DNA of 64,000 nt from Timema cristinae (taxonomy: Eukaryota > Arthropoda > Insecta > Phasmatodea > Timematidae): positions 30,587,048 to 30,651,047 of the forward strand of contig JBCFYV010000001.1 in assembly GCA_039000515.1 (NCBI GenBank), in the 5' to 3' direction. The position numbers and the translations under genes are program-made. Below are positions 1-10,689 of this stretch, piece after piece. Position 1 is the first letter of the stretch; each line of letters opens with the position of its first letter. The notes below the pieces were generated by a model that was not told where the DNA came from, did not search any database, and was given only the letters and a program-made list of their open reading frames with translations.

Positions 1-300
1 TGTATATAGACCCTTTGGTGTCGAGATTTTTTTTTTTAAAAAAACTTTCCATTTCACCAACCCCCAACAAAAACGTTCAAATATTTATTATTTTGGTATT
101 CGGAGTATTCCCATTACATTAATGGCAAATTTTAATTTTCTATCTCACTTAAAAGTTTTATTTTCTTTAATGTACCCCCCTTCCTTTTCCCAAACCCATT
201 TTAAAATAATAAAACTTTTTTTTTATATGGAGTAGTGCCTTTAACTTCCTGCCAAGTTTAAGTTTCTCACCACCTTTGTAATTAGGGTGTCCTGACAATT
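1..300. repeat. Possible LINE 3'-UTR-like degenerate repeat
   Basis: A T-rich stretch contains the motif TGGAGTAGTGCCTTTAAC followed by TGCCAAGTTTAAG. Diverged versions recur near 812-840 and 950-975, each preceded by a CATTTTAAAAT block. I infer an old repeat with internal repetition, possibly a retroelement 3' untranslated region. No coding frame supports a class. Confidence 0.35.
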
Positions 301-400
301 TCGTACAGTGACAATTGCTCCCAAGGGGTCGAGCAGGTGGGCGACCCAGGTAGGGGTAAGCTTCGGTGTGATAATTGCGTAGGCCCTGGATTTAAAGGGG

Positions 401-474
401 GTTAGGTTAGTTTAGGTTAGTTTAACTTGGATTAGTTTAGGTTAAATCAGGTTAGGTTAGTTCAGGTTAACTTA
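401..474 (+). repeat. Degenerate interstitial TTAGG-type repeat
   Basis: Clustered GTTAGGTTAG and GTTTAGGTTAG units, interrupted by variants such as TTTAACTTGG and GTTAAATCAG. TTAGG is the ancestral arthropod telomere repeat, and here it is short, degenerate and far from any visible chromosome end. It could also be an unrelated simple repeat. Confidence 0.5.
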
Positions 475-479
475 GACTC

Positions 480-1960
480 GCATAGGTTTTTAAATGGGTT
501 TTTAAATGGTGCTGTGAGCTAATAAGACCCTCATGCCATGGTATTATTGGAGAAAGTAAAAATATCCTACACGGCTTTATATTCTTTATGTCAATCATTT
601 AAATTTGCCAACGGCCAACTCAGGTATAAACATAAACAACTGTACACAATAATCTCTATTTCTTGAGTGTACGCAATTATCATGGTGCACAATTGTCATA
701 TTAGTAATTAGTGTTTCTATTATTTATTAAAGTTTTGATTCTCCATCTCCATTTAACCAACTACAACTTTAAAGTCTCAAATTTTTAAATCTCGTTTGAT
801 TATCTGGAGTAGTACCTCTACTTGCCTGCCAAATTTAAACTATTTACCTTTTTTTAATAGATCTCTCACTCCTACATAGACACTACAAAATCCCCTTATT
901 CCCAGTACTCATTTTAAAATATCATATTTTTAGATATTTTTTTTTAGTTGTAAGGATAAGTCCCTCTATCTGCCTGACAAACTTCCTATTCATAGGACGT
1001 TCGTTTAAAATGTTTCGAACAATCCATAAGGAAAGGAAGACATTTCTACTATATCTGAAACTAAACATTTTATAAGAGCATTGATTATCAAAAATAACTT
1101 ATTTTTGGGTGCTAACCAAAATTATATTATTAATTATCAAATAACTTATGCTATAACACACACTTAGTGAAAAATGAACACCAGACTCTGGGTTTTAGAC
1201 AAGCATTCTAATCGCCAACTTTAATAAATTTTAGGTGGAAGCTATTTTAAAAAAGCTCTACAAGACGTATACAACAGGATCGTTTTTTTTTAAACAAAAC
1301 TCTATTGAAATAATAGAAGATCTCCAGGTTGAGTTTTTTTTTTTTTAGAACATAACAGTCTGTCAATTCACAAGACGAATGTAGGAAAATATATGATAAA
1401 TGGAGTAACTCAGAAGCGAAGATAAATATATAGCAACGTGCTGTGGTATTTAAAGGCGTGTTTGAACAATATAAAATATACAAAGTATCATAATAATTGA
1501 AAATGTTTGACCTCAAGGAAAAAGTTAGGATTTACTACTAACTATGTCTGTCTTAGGCCAAGGCTAAAGCCGAAATGATTTATGGATCTCATTCAAGCTT
1601 TATGTTTAGATCTTATATGGTCATGCCTTAAGGAAAAATAGTGCGTTGTATTCTAGCCTTGTTCATTTGTTTAAGAAAACTCGACATTTTTCACATGTTT
1701 CGATCTACTTAATAATTAAGAAATTTTGTTGGTTTTTGAAACTTTTGTAACAGACTATACTGGACTAAATGAGTAGGTATTTACGAATGTGCATAGCATT
1801 CATTTTCTATAGAAACGCTAGTCAAAATAAATGGCACAATACAATCGCACAGATTCTCATATTGTTTATTATAGCTTTGAAGAAAATTTCCAAAAAATTG
1901 CTTTGAGAATTCTATCCTTAAGTAAGTTTTCCTCATAAAAACAAACATCTTGTCAATCAC
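480..1960. other. AT-rich stretch without recognisable gene
   Basis: Apart from two weak echoes of the first 300 bases (near 770-850 and 905-995), I see no gene, RNA or known element here. The 89-codon frame on the minus strand at 1247-1516 is low-complexity, rich in Y, F, L and K, and has no recognisable domain. Confidence 0.5.
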
Positions 1961-1965
1961 AATAA

Positions 1966-2010
1966 ATGATATATATATATCATATAATTAATAATAATAT
2001 ATATATATAT
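1966..2010. repeat. (TA)n microsatellite
   Basis: Two ATATATATAT runs are separated by CATATAATTAATAATA. This is simple-sequence DNA with no other function visible. Confidence 0.85.
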
Positions 2011-2210
2011 AATTAATATAAATAAAAATAGCATCAGTAACTAGAATAAAATTAACAATTTTTCAAATCTGAATAAAGGACATTTGCCAAAGACGCAGTC
2101 AGAACATTCTATTTTCCGTTTGTGTCAAACTCTTATATTTATAAAAGTTAACTGTTATTATTGAACGTTTATAATATTGGTGTAAGCAATCTTATGAGGG
2201 ATCCATTTAC

Positions 2211-2446
2211 CCGCATCGATGGCGTAGTTACTAACGCGTTAGATTTGTATTGAGCTAGACTACCGAGGATGGGGAGATCGAGGTTCGAGTCTCAGTCGGG
2301 TGAACTGAGGGTGTTTTCCTAAATGGTTTAACGACTCTCCCTCCACGCAAATGTGGATTCACTTCCTCTAAAATTCAACCTTCCCAATTCCTAGCTCATT
2401 AACGTAATTAGTACTTAAACGTAAAACCCGAAAGGGTAGAAATATT
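2211..2446 (+). mobile_element. SINE family A copy (subtype A1)
   Basis: The tRNA-like head runs from CCGCATCGATGGCGTAGTTA to the B-box GAGGTTCGAGTCTC. It is followed by the body motif CTCCCTCCACGCAAATG and the family tail with ACGTAAAACCCGAAAGGGTAG. The tail is damaged after this point (no AAGACGCGGTGCT). A 60-codon frame that starts inside the tail is not a gene. Confidence 0.85.
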
Positions 2447-2504
2447 TGAGTACTAAATTTAAAAAAATGAGGATCAGGCTTTTTTTCCCCCCTGTTGCAA
2501 GGGT

Positions 2505-2538
2505 TCCTTCTGTCAAAATAAGTTTGGAAACCCCTGCA
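2505..2538 (+). mobile_element. Orphan hAT-type terminus
   Basis: The sequence AAGTTTGGAAACCCCTG resembles the 3' terminal inverted repeat of hAT-superfamily elements, which typically end GGGAACCCCTG or similar. I cannot find the matching 5' end, so this is probably a fragment sitting just downstream of the SINE. Confidence 0.4.
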
Positions 2539-2544
2539 TTAGGT

Positions 2545-3175
2545 CACTGCAACCATTGCTCATCTGAAGTACCGGTAAACTACTTCCCCGTCTCCGTCAT
2601 AAATAAACTCTATCTGTGGAACAAATGAGAGAAAGATTATCTGCGACGTTAAAGGATAGAAGGAGTATAATGTAGAGACAGAGGAGGGAAAGGTCCCAGA
2701 AGGGATATAATGACGAGATCTGAAGGACGGGAAATAATCTCTCTCCTAGATACCCCTTCCCAACCCTTTCATGTTATATGTCTAGGATACGCCTCGTATA
2801 GTCTCGCAGTCGAATCAATCGAACAGTTTCGAACAATTTTCTCCCCTCTAAGGTTACATCCTCATCACAGGGATTGGCTACGACCATCCTTGAGTACTTA
2901 CAGGATATAGACTTTCTGTCGTTACAAAAACGTTCTATATCTCACTTTTTTTCTCTCTACTATCCACCGTTTCTGACCACTTAGAGTCCATGATATAGAA
3001 TTCAATTGAACTTTTGTCTATTTTCTTTGTTGTTGTCAGAAAAAGAAGGGATTGGAAAATGGTTGAGAAAGGGTAGAGAAAATGGGAAAGATCTTTTTAT
3101 GTCTAGCCAACCAACAAAAATTGTTTTATAAGGTCAGAAGGATATTAGTTTAAGAGTACTCCTATATTTATTTTA
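2545..3175. other. No recognisable feature
   Basis: Contains 66- and 60-codon frames with no domain-like composition. No repeat shared with the rest of the window was recognised, so this may be unique intergenic or intronic sequence. Confidence 0.4.
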
Positions 3176-3179
3176 ATTG

Positions 3180-3395
3180 GGCTAACACCTGATTCTCTTG
3201 CGATAAAAATCCGTAGCATAGCTTCCTTTGAAGGGGAAGTGAAGCCTTTGGTCGCATGTAAAATAACTCTGGAAGGTATGAGGAAATACCTTTCCAGGCA
3301 AAAATTGGTTGGCCGTTTCACTTTTGCTCATAGTACATTCTCATACCCTGATATAATCATTCGGTTCAGAAAGTGAATTTAAATACCTCAAATAA
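3180..3395 (+). mobile_element. SINE family F copy, head-truncated
   Basis: Carries the family F body GATAAAAATCCGTAGCATAG. It continues with a short near-palindrome around GGAAGGTATGAGGAAATACC and ends ATACCTCAAATAAA. The same order of motifs recurs at 22027-22325. The tRNA-like head visible in the 22 kb copies is mostly missing or diverged here. Confidence 0.65.
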
Positions 3396-3806
3396 AAAAC
3401 TAAAAAACATTGGTGACCGTATGTTCTCTCTCTAACGAGTCACTCTCGCAATAGACTGAACTGCAGAAGACGGAGGTGTGGGTTATCTTTCTTTGAGAGT
3501 TTTCCAATCTATGCCATTGCAAATTCTGGTACACTTCCTATTTATTCAAACTTTCTAATCCTCAGCACATTAGTGAGAACTTAGTACAAATGGTTATGAC
3601 CTTTACTGATAGCAATGTGGTGCAAACATAAATAAATAAATTAGTTGACAAAACAAATGTCATGTAAAGAGTTAAGAATTTTTATGTCTCATCTAGTTAA
3701 TTTATTAGTTTCACCGGCGATATACGAATTTAATAAACTAATTGAGAGGTATAAAGAACGTAAAAGTTAAAAAAATATACCTGAACTTTCATAGAGTAAG
3801 AGTGGT

Positions 3807-3925
3807 AAATCATTTAGGAAAATACCAGCAATATACCCAGCAGGGATTCGATCCCCAAATTCTCGTCATTGACAAACATATTAGATGAGCTTGATATTTA
3901 ATCCGTTTACCCACCGATAAGACAA
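3807..3925 (-). mobile_element. SINE family A head fragment
   Basis: On the minus strand this has the family A head: GGTGGGTAAACGGATTAAAT, then a degenerate anticodon region and the B-box-like GGGGATCGAATCCC. Only the head and the first part of the body remain. Confidence 0.6.
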
Positions 3926-4019
3926 TGTTAGGGTTTTAGTAAATTTGACCACATACACAATGGTGCGATTAGTTTCAAAATGAGTTTCTGTTAAGTTCAT
4001 ACATTATAAATAATCATTA

Positions 4020-4400
4020 CATAAATACATTTTTATTAAGAAAAGGTAATATAACAGTAGAAGTGAAAAAATTAAATGTATCTGAAAATAGATCCAACGA
4101 TTTTGTTCATAATTGGTATTTGAAGAATATTTTATATTATAATAAACAAAATGTTGGTTTTCGTGAAATAAATTTATTTAAGGCTAGTTTACTTATGACA
4201 AAGTTGAGAACATTTGAAGTATTTTAATAATAGCCTTTGAAATTTAGTTCCAAATAGGTATTTGGGAAGAATTTTTCGTGATTAATAATAACATATTTTA
4301 TTATGAATATAAATTAGCTAAGGTTGGATTAGAAATAACTGATTTTTGGAATTGTTCCCCCAAATATTTAATTGAATTAATCATCTTATATTGACTGATT
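4020..4400 (+). repeat. AT-rich internally repetitive dispersed repeat (fragment)
   Basis: Contains AACGATTTTGTTCATAATTGG and a run of AATAAATTTATTTAAGG then CTAGTTTACTTA. The same ordered words recur at 7540-8285, 13190-14290 and 54480-55130, and in reverse at 26000-26500 and 36880-37330. Class unknown; no coding capacity. Confidence 0.5.
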
Positions 4401-4829
4401 GTACTTTGGCCCCACTCATAAGGTATCTCATAGTGGCATCAAGCAAAGTCTGTTACTTTTAAGGGAAATGGCCGGTACATATAAGCAATGCTCTCGGCTT
4501 TAATCCAAAGAAGACAGTATTAATAAATAAGATTAGATGAAGCATTTATGTTATTTTGGTTTTGAGAGTATGAGGAAAACCACAAAGGGATTGACATAAA
4601 TACATATCCCCCTTATGTCACTGAAAAACAAGTGCAATGTGGGTTTTAATTTTTAGACCACGTGGTCACGATTAGCACACACAAAGTTTAACATCTTTAC
4701 GGGTTATTATTAGTATTAGATGCTCGAATCTTTGATTCCTTGTATCCTCTAATCGTAAAATCTTTGGTTCATCGAATACTTAAATCCTATGTTTAGTATT
4801 AGAGATATCCGATAGCTAGCCCCCTTCCC

Positions 4830-5290
4830 CGTAAAAAAATATTGTAAAGAATCCTGTAAAACAAAGCTTCGAATCATCCATCATGTCAATGTAAAAACAA
4901 AACTTTTTTTTTCCTTTTTTTTTAAATACAGTCCTACCATCACTGTACAGCCCCCTCCCCCTTTTACCCTCCCTCCTATTTTCATCTCATTCCTCTATAA
5001 TTTTGTTTGCTCTAGGCGCGAAAGGAATTGTGTATACACCAATCAAACAGATTGTTAAAATCAAATTAATTTTTCAGCTTCCTCCACTTTCATTTACTCC
5101 CCTCGTTTCCCCAAATTTTATTTAAATTTTTTTTTTTTTTTGCTTCCTCGTCACTACATCTATCTCTCTTTCCTCACCCACAACTCCCCCCCCCGTCCCC
5201 ATCACCAACCCCACTTTCCCTTCAACCATTTATTTTTTTCCAACGACCATATAATATACTTTCGACATTTTTATGAGGAATAAATTAAAT
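4830..5290. other. Pyrimidine-rich low-complexity stretch
   Basis: Long T and C runs dominate the plus strand (for example CCCCCTCCCCC and T runs up to 16). The stretch leads directly into an RTE-like tail and may be part of the same retroelement 3' UTR. No coding frame is seen. Confidence 0.4.
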
Positions 5291-5299
5291 TTTCAAGAT

Positions 5300-5445
5300 A
5301 AAATATAGCCTATGCTAGTCGTGATAATGTAGCTTTATATTGGTGAAAGAATTTTTAAAATCGGTCCAGTAGTTTTTGAGTTTATCTACTACAAACAAAA
5401 AAACAAAAAATCCAATCCTTCCTCTTTATAATATTAGTATAGATT
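5300..5445 (+). mobile_element. RTE-like non-LTR retrotransposon 3' tail
   Basis: Contains AAAATCGGTCCAGTAGTTTT followed by GAGTTTAT, an AC/A-rich tract, then CCTCTTTATAATATTAGTAT. This arrangement is typical of the 3' ends of RTE-clade LINEs in insects. No ORF2 sequence is visible upstream, as expected for a 5'-truncated insertion. Confidence 0.65.
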
Positions 5446-5449
5446 AGTA

Positions 5450-6470
5450 AAAATCTCAAAATAGTATCTCGAATACAATTATGAATACTTTGACTTCTAA
5501 TAACCATTTCAAGATTTTATTTTTAAAAGGGACTAATAAACTAGTGTAGTTGGGAGAGTAATAAAATAAATATTAATATACAATTGTATTAATATAGTTA
5601 ATTTACTAAATAAAAGTTTTTTTTTGTTTTTAATGACGCAGTAAATATAACAAACCAAAATATAATTTTTCTGTGACATCAAAACTTAACATTTTATAGA
5701 TTTAATTTTAACGCTTTCTCATTAACTAAATTTGTGTGGTTTTAAAGATTCGGGGATTTCAATTTTAATTCGAAATTCGAGAGAAAATTTAAGATTAGTA
5801 TTAGAGAAGTAGAGGATTTGACCCATCTCTGGCTACTATGTAGTGGTACATACTTAATATTCAATCAAATATATGCGAACTATTAAAACTGGAGCAGTGA
5901 CTGATCTTTTTATTTTGTTAACCAAGTCCACAGACAAGGGATGGTCCTCAGTCTCCATCAACACTGGGGCTCGTTGTCAAAGCTCAATGGAAACAGAACT
6001 TTCAAATGTGCAGTTGCTAAACGATTCACTTTTAACTTGTTGGTAATAAAGCAACGATTATCATCATAATGTGCAGTCTTGGTAAGCTCTTTGTGAGGTA
6101 GAATTACGTGACGATCGGGGTTTGGTAGCTACCTGAACCTAGCTTTGTGGAAGCCGGCTGAAGTACTATTTGTATGTCCTCTCTAGTGAAATAATGTTTA
6201 AAATTAGCTTTGTTTTTAATGTCCTTTGAGGGCACCTAACGATGCTCGTGTTGAAATAACCAAGCTCTCCTACGGATCGCAGCCATTTTAACTTATAGGT
6301 TGTGGGTCTGGTGCATACCTTGTCTGTGCCCGAGTATTATTACAGTCCTTTTCATAGGAAGGGCCTTAAATGACATCAAGAAAATATACTAAATCTACTT
6401 TCATATATCCATACGTCCATTTCAAGTTATCTGCAGCTGTCATTTTTCATAGATATGACATTAGGCCGCA
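5450..6470. other. No recognisable gene
   Basis: AT-rich in the first half and more balanced from 5900 to 6350. No long frame, RNA gene or shared repeat was recognised. The stretch 5930-6060 has ordinary base composition but no convincing coding frame. Confidence 0.4.
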
Positions 6471-6479
6471 ACTGAGTTA

Positions 6480-6735
6480 GAACAACCGAGCAACCGCCAC
6501 ATGTTGGCAATTATAGTGCAAACATTTGCTGATATAGGGTATCATGTGGTCAGTATAACGAGCCCTCCGGCCACTTATCTCATTTTTCTAGACCGTAGAC
6601 ACTACTTATTTATTGAAGTAGCACCTAAATTGTCCTCACGAGGCTGAGTTGACCCGTTTCAGACACACCTTCTGACCAGAAAAAAATCTTGAAGTGGCGT
6701 TATCGAACCCGAGACCTTTGATTTGTACCCACATA
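6480..6735 (-). mobile_element. SINE family C copy
   Basis: On the minus strand it carries the family C body: GGGTCAACTCAGCCTCGTGAG, then the TGACCACATGAT motif near 6543-6554. Family C elements at 18292 and 41084 share these in the same order. The tRNA-like head at the 6700-6735 end is diverged. Confidence 0.65.
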
Positions 6736-6744
6736 TTTACACTA

Positions 6745-6914
6745 TAAAGGTAAAATTTAGAAGAGGTACACCCGGTTTGCACGCAGGATGAGAAGAAAAT
6801 CATCAGGAGGATAATTACCACCTCAGTTCACCCGATTGGGATTCAAAACCCTACCTTTCCGTCAAACCATATAATAAGAGACTGAAACCTCTATCCGCGT
6901 GCCCACTGGTGCGG
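6745..6914 (-). mobile_element. SINE family A copy, tail-truncated
   Basis: On the minus strand the B-box region reads GGTTTTGAATCCCAATCGGG and continues as GTGAACTGAGGTGG, the standard family A junction between head and body. The tail with the CCCGAACGGG motif is absent. It directly abuts the family C copy. Confidence 0.6.
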
Positions 6915-6919
6915 GTAGC

Positions 6920-7195
6920 AGTCGTTCTTCTGGTGAATATATCTTTCTCAAAGTCGAGCCACTGTACACAAGACGGTTATCGTGACATGAAGGATGGCGG
7001 AAGGAAAGAAGGTGGTGGGGGGTACGGAGGGTCCCTGGAGTGTACCCATTTCCCCTAGCGGTCGTCCATATCCCAACTCAACGCTGTCACACACACACAC
7101 ACACATCCTATCAAGTATGCATAGGAGATAAAGTACGCTCGCTTTGGGGCCTCCGGGAAACAACCGCGTAACGACGCGTCTCGTTATGGCTCATT
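6920..7195. other. Unassigned, with short (CA)n at 7088-7105
   Basis: Relatively GC-rich for this window. The only simple feature is a (CA)9-type run. The 71-codon minus-strand frame at 6948-7163 spans this run and has no domain I recognise. Confidence 0.4.
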
Positions 7196-7199
7196 TGTT

Positions 7200-7406
7200 T
7201 TGACTTGCAGATTTGATATTTCTTTATTTTTACTTTCTCATATCAATAGAAAGTATTGTAGTTATGAAAATTTTCGTCTTAGCCAAAAAATTGGACTTAC
7301 AATTCTGTCTGTCTGTCTTTCCCTGCCAACAGATCTTGATTTGTTTGATGGAGTTTGTTCAAACTTGATATATATACCAAGATTGAGCAAACTCCATCTC
7401 TCTCTC

Positions 7407-7411
<5 letters not shown>
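7200..7411 (+). repeat. 5' part of AT-rich dispersed repeat
   Basis: Contains TCTGTCTGTCTGTC, then GGAGTTTGTTCAAACTTGAT. A matching order (GTCCGTCTCTTTGTATATG, then GAATTTCGTTCAAACTTAAT) lies at 54560-54630, ahead of the same AT-rich body. I infer that both are the leading part of one repeat family. Confidence 0.45.
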
Positions 7412-7442
<31 letters not shown>

Positions 7443-7505
7443 TGTGTGCGTTATGCGTGTGTGCGTGTGTGCGCGTGATTGCGTGTGGCGTGTGTGTGTG
7501 TTATA
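7412..7505. repeat. Compound (TA)n-(TG)n microsatellite
   Basis: About 27 bases of alternating TA are followed by GTGTGTGCG-type repeats up to about 7502. The Y/I- and C/V-rich peptides read from this stretch are artefacts of simple sequence. Confidence 0.9.
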
Positions 7506-7539
7506 GGGCCATTTTTGAAATTGTCTCTAGCCCTCAAAT

Positions 7540-8285
7540 TAATAGTACCAATAGCTTATTGATGAGGGATTATTTTAAATTGGAAATATTTTTGGAAAAT
7601 GGCTCTAACAATTTTTTTTAACACGTATATTTAGGGATTATTTTAGCTCCAAATAACAATGTATATTTGTTTTTGAATAAAATTGTTAAAGAGTATTTAC
7701 TGATAAGTAATTTTTGAAAATTAACAATATATTGAAAATGGTTTAAATGATTTTGTTTAAAATATGTATATAGGTGATGTTTGACATGGCAAATAAAAAT
7801 GTATAACTTACTTGGTTTTTTTTGGGGGGGGGGGATTCGTTTAAGGTTGGTTTGTTATTTTTTTTAATGTAAATCTTTTAAAAATGGTTTTAGCTCATTG
7901 GCTCAAAATGGGTATTTGCAGATTTATTACATTATAAATAATTGCATATATTTATTTTTCAACTGACAATTAATTTTATAATATTTATCTTTTTTATTAA
8001 AAATGGTCTAACGAATTTATTTAAATTGGTATCATATGACTATTTTACGTGGTAAGTAATAATGTATCTTTATTTTTCTAATATAAACTAATTTAAGGGT
8101 AGTTTACCTACAACAGATTATAAAAAAAAAAAATGAAAGTGATCTAGAAAAGTTCAAAATGTATATATGGTAATAGTTTTTCATAATAAATAAGACCACG
8201 TTTTTATTTGTTAAAAATAATTTTAGGATAGTTAGCAAATAACTTATTTTTGAAACTTTAAATCTGCTAGAAAAATATTTGAACA
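7540..8285 (+). repeat. AT-rich internally repetitive dispersed repeat
   Basis: Roughly 150-170-bp degenerate units recur, each with AAATGGTNTNANCGATTTNTT, a GGTAANNAATAATGTATNTT word and AATTTAAGGGTAGTTTAC. At least three units are visible (near 7570-7740, 7730-7870 and 7990-8110). The same units appear elsewhere in the window. Element class unknown. Confidence 0.55.
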
Positions 8286-8300
8286 ATTTGGCTAGAAACT

Positions 8301-8324
8301 TATATATATATATATATATATATA
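8301..8324. repeat. (TA)12 microsatellite
   Basis: A pure alternating TA run, followed shortly by a G9 run at 8335-8343. Confidence 0.9.
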
Positions 8325-8385
8325 AGGTGCAACCGGGGGGGGGAGGTGCTATTTTATAGCGTGAAAAATCAATGACTAGCTTAAA

Positions 8386-8632
8386 ACCCGCTTCGGTGGC
8401 TTTGTGGTCTATAACGCGCTACTCTCGCGTTAGACTAGATTGCCGATGACGGAAATATCGAGGTTCGAATTTCGGTCAGGTGTACCAAGGGTGGTTTTTT
8501 CTAAAATGGTTTTCCATTCTTCTTCCACGCAAATATGGGTATACTTCCTCTAAGTATATCCTTCTATTAAAACCATAGCATAATTAGTACATAAACGTAT
8601 AACCCGAACGTATAGTAAGACACGGTGCTAAG
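8386..8632 (+). mobile_element. SINE family A copy (A2), full length
   Basis: The head begins ACCCGCTTCGGTGGCTTTGT and contains the B-box GAGGTTCGAATTTCGG. The body motif TTCCACGCAAATATGGGT and the tail ACGTATAACCCGAACGTATA then GTAAGACACGGTGCTAAG are all present. About 247 bp, which appears to be the full family length. Confidence 0.88.
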
Positions 8633-8649
8633 AAAAATGTAAAATTTCT

Positions 8650-8710
8650 TTACAGAGTCCAAAATAGCTATGTTGTAACCCAAGGGCCCCACAGACCCCA
8701 GTTTGAAAAA
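8650..8710 (+). mobile_element. Orphan hAT-type terminus
   Basis: GGGCCCCACAGACCCCAGTTT followed by GAAAAATGCTG resembles the terminal inverted repeat of hAT elements (typical ending GTTTGAAAACCACTG). It sits immediately downstream of the SINE tail. No partner end was found. Confidence 0.4.
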
Positions 8711-8769
8711 TGCTGATTGTTTGCTTGCGAATGAATAATATATACTTTTTATTAGTGTTTGAAGTATCT

Positions 8770-9290
8770 AACCGACCAGTTATATAAGTACACTAGATAG
8801 CTGTTGCCCGCGACATTGCTCGCGTGGAAGTTGATTATATACAAATACGAAAATATACATATGTATTTACAGATTAATTTAAAATATTACTTTACGTTGA
8901 TGACCATAACTTGACCTCAGATCAAAAATAATGCAAGTCCGATAGAAACTTTCACCCCCTTTTTCATCCCTTATTAAATAAAATTTCCAAAATTCCTGAA
9001 ACACGTATTTATTTGTTTTACGTCAATAACCGAAACACAAAATTTTGTTTATGTAACTTTCAAAATGACGGACTTTCATATATATTATCATACATATTAT
9101 CATCCCCTATTTTGACCCCTTTGGGGTGGAATTTTCTAAAATCCTTTCTTAGTGGGTGCCTACATAACAAAATGAATATACAGTCCGAATTTCATGCTTG
9201 TAGCCTTGATAGTTTGCGCTCGGCGATGATGAATCAGTCAGTCAGTCAGTCAATCAGGACATGTTATTTTATAAGTATAGATAACTTGTA
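8770..9290 (+). mobile_element. RTE-like LINE 3' region
   Basis: Starts with AGATAGCTGTTGCCCGCGAC and CTCGCGTGGAAG. It continues with GGGGTGGAATTTTCTAAAAT and TAGTGGGTGCCTAC, and ends with a CAGTCAGTCAGTC tract followed by TTTTATAAGTATAGAT. I recognise this order from 3' ends of RTE-type retrotransposons in arthropods. The 92-codon frame inside it is not a gene. Confidence 0.65.
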
Positions 9291-9309
9291 ATTTGAGAGT
9301 CAATTCACC

Positions 9310-9515
9310 ATAGTAGTTGGTGGCAGCTTACAGCTAGAGGAAGGTGTAAAAAATAGTTTAAAAGAAAAACATAATTAAAAATAAATCTCTATTTATTAAA
9401 GTTTTGTCTGCCAAAAGTGACACCAGCTAAACATATGGTCTTGCAGATCATGTGGTTTGGCGTTTGAATATATGAGAGTATATCTGGTAGCGTTTACAAG
9501 TTTTCAGTGAACTAT
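9310..9515 (+). mobile_element. Diverged relative of the 19.7 kb foldback element
   Basis: The order TTTTGTCTGCCAAAAGTGACA, CAGCTAAACATATGG, CAGATCATGTGGTTTGGCGT and GGTAGCGTTTACAAGTTTTC matches the loop of the inverted-repeat element at 19705-19942. The inverted arms are largely lost here. Confidence 0.5.
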
Positions 9516-9559
9516 ACTCCTACCATAAATGGATATAATTTGAATCTAAAATACACAGC

Positions 9560-9700
9560 ACCCAGGCCCTCGACCGATAATTCATCACTGTGAAAGTGGA
9601 AAGCAACACTTCCTAAATGATAAATTATTCGGCCATGCTGAGAATCGAATCAAGTACCCGGCTGAACCGAGATGTTGGACCATAAATAGAACAGCACTAC
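9560..9700 (-). mobile_element. Possible tRNA-derived SINE head, class unresolved
   Basis: On the minus strand, GTAGTGCTGTTCTATTTATG leads to a B-box-like GTACTTGATTCGATTCTCAG. The order resembles a tRNA-derived promoter, but it does not match families A-F well and has no second copy I could find. Confidence 0.35.
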
Positions 9701-9704
9701 CCTT

Positions 9705-10148
9705 GGGTTAAATTCGTGATCTGCAACTGTCATTTATGATAATATTATCACTAACTATAAGATAAAATTAATTTTATTCTAAAATTATGTCAATGTTGTT
9801 CACAAAATAATATGTTTTAAAATTATCCTCCTATGAAAATTAGGCTGTATATGTAAACTTGAATATATGTAAACACCAACCATCTTAATCTATAATACAA
9901 TTTTCTTATGAATGGACAAATTTGACAGCTAGAAAATGTTACTTGTTCTACTTTCACTTATTCAAACGTCACTATTGACAGATTTTATACAAATTTATAA
10001 AATAATAATACAATAGTGAAAAATATATCAATTTTGACCACAGAAAATAGATTTTCCTTTTATAACAAGTGATAAAATGTCCCTTCTCAAGAAAATCAAA
10101 GGATACATATCATAAAAGCTGGACTAGGTCAGCTGAAAAAAGATAATA
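9705..10148. other. AT-rich stretch, nothing recognised
   Basis: No gene, RNA or shared repeat is visible between the tRNA-like fragment and the TTAA element. Confidence 0.4.
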
Positions 10149-10682
10149 TTAAGGCCCTTGAAATTGTCAATTGCAAGTCTAAAACCTATTTTGAGGGATG
10201 GTGGGAGGGAAGTTGAAAGGCGTGGTGTGGCTTTACAACCGAACAAAGTATCCTTCCACGCCAACAATAATAGATGGATCACAGAAAACGTAGATGGCAC
10301 TGGCTACCAGACAGATCTTGTGAAAAAATTATACATTTGGAGATATCAATTTTCCTGAGAACGAGTGAAATTTTTTTAGTAATCTTTTCAACACCTCTTC
10401 TAATATAATGTATTAATGTTTATTAGGTGTTACATTTTCCTATTTTTCGTTAAGCAGCCAGCAGTCTTATATTGAAAAATGAAAAAATTATTGATATGTA
10501 ATCACTGTTAAAATTAGAGAGGAGGTGTGTATATAAAAAGTATAAAATAATCAACATGCTCCTATTCTTGAACAAACCGTTTCCGAAAAGAATATTGCAA
10601 AACAATAAAATTTGCTAAAGATAACCGTTTGTTTCCATGGCTCTTCATTTCCATGTCAAATGAAAAGGACCAATCGCCTTAA
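10149..10682 (+). mobile_element. TTAA-flanked piggyBac-like nonautonomous element, copy 1
   Basis: Bounded by TTAA at 10149-10152 and 10679-10682; the element proper is 10153-10678 (526 bp). The 5' end is GGCCCTTGAAATTGTC, and the 3' end read in reverse is GGCGATTGGTCC, so the terminal inverted repeats are short and imperfect. No transposase is present. TTAA duplication is the hallmark of piggyBac-type insertion, so mobilisation by such an enzyme is an inference. The 66-codon frame within it is not a gene. Confidence 0.75.
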
Positions 10683-10689
10683 CGACATT

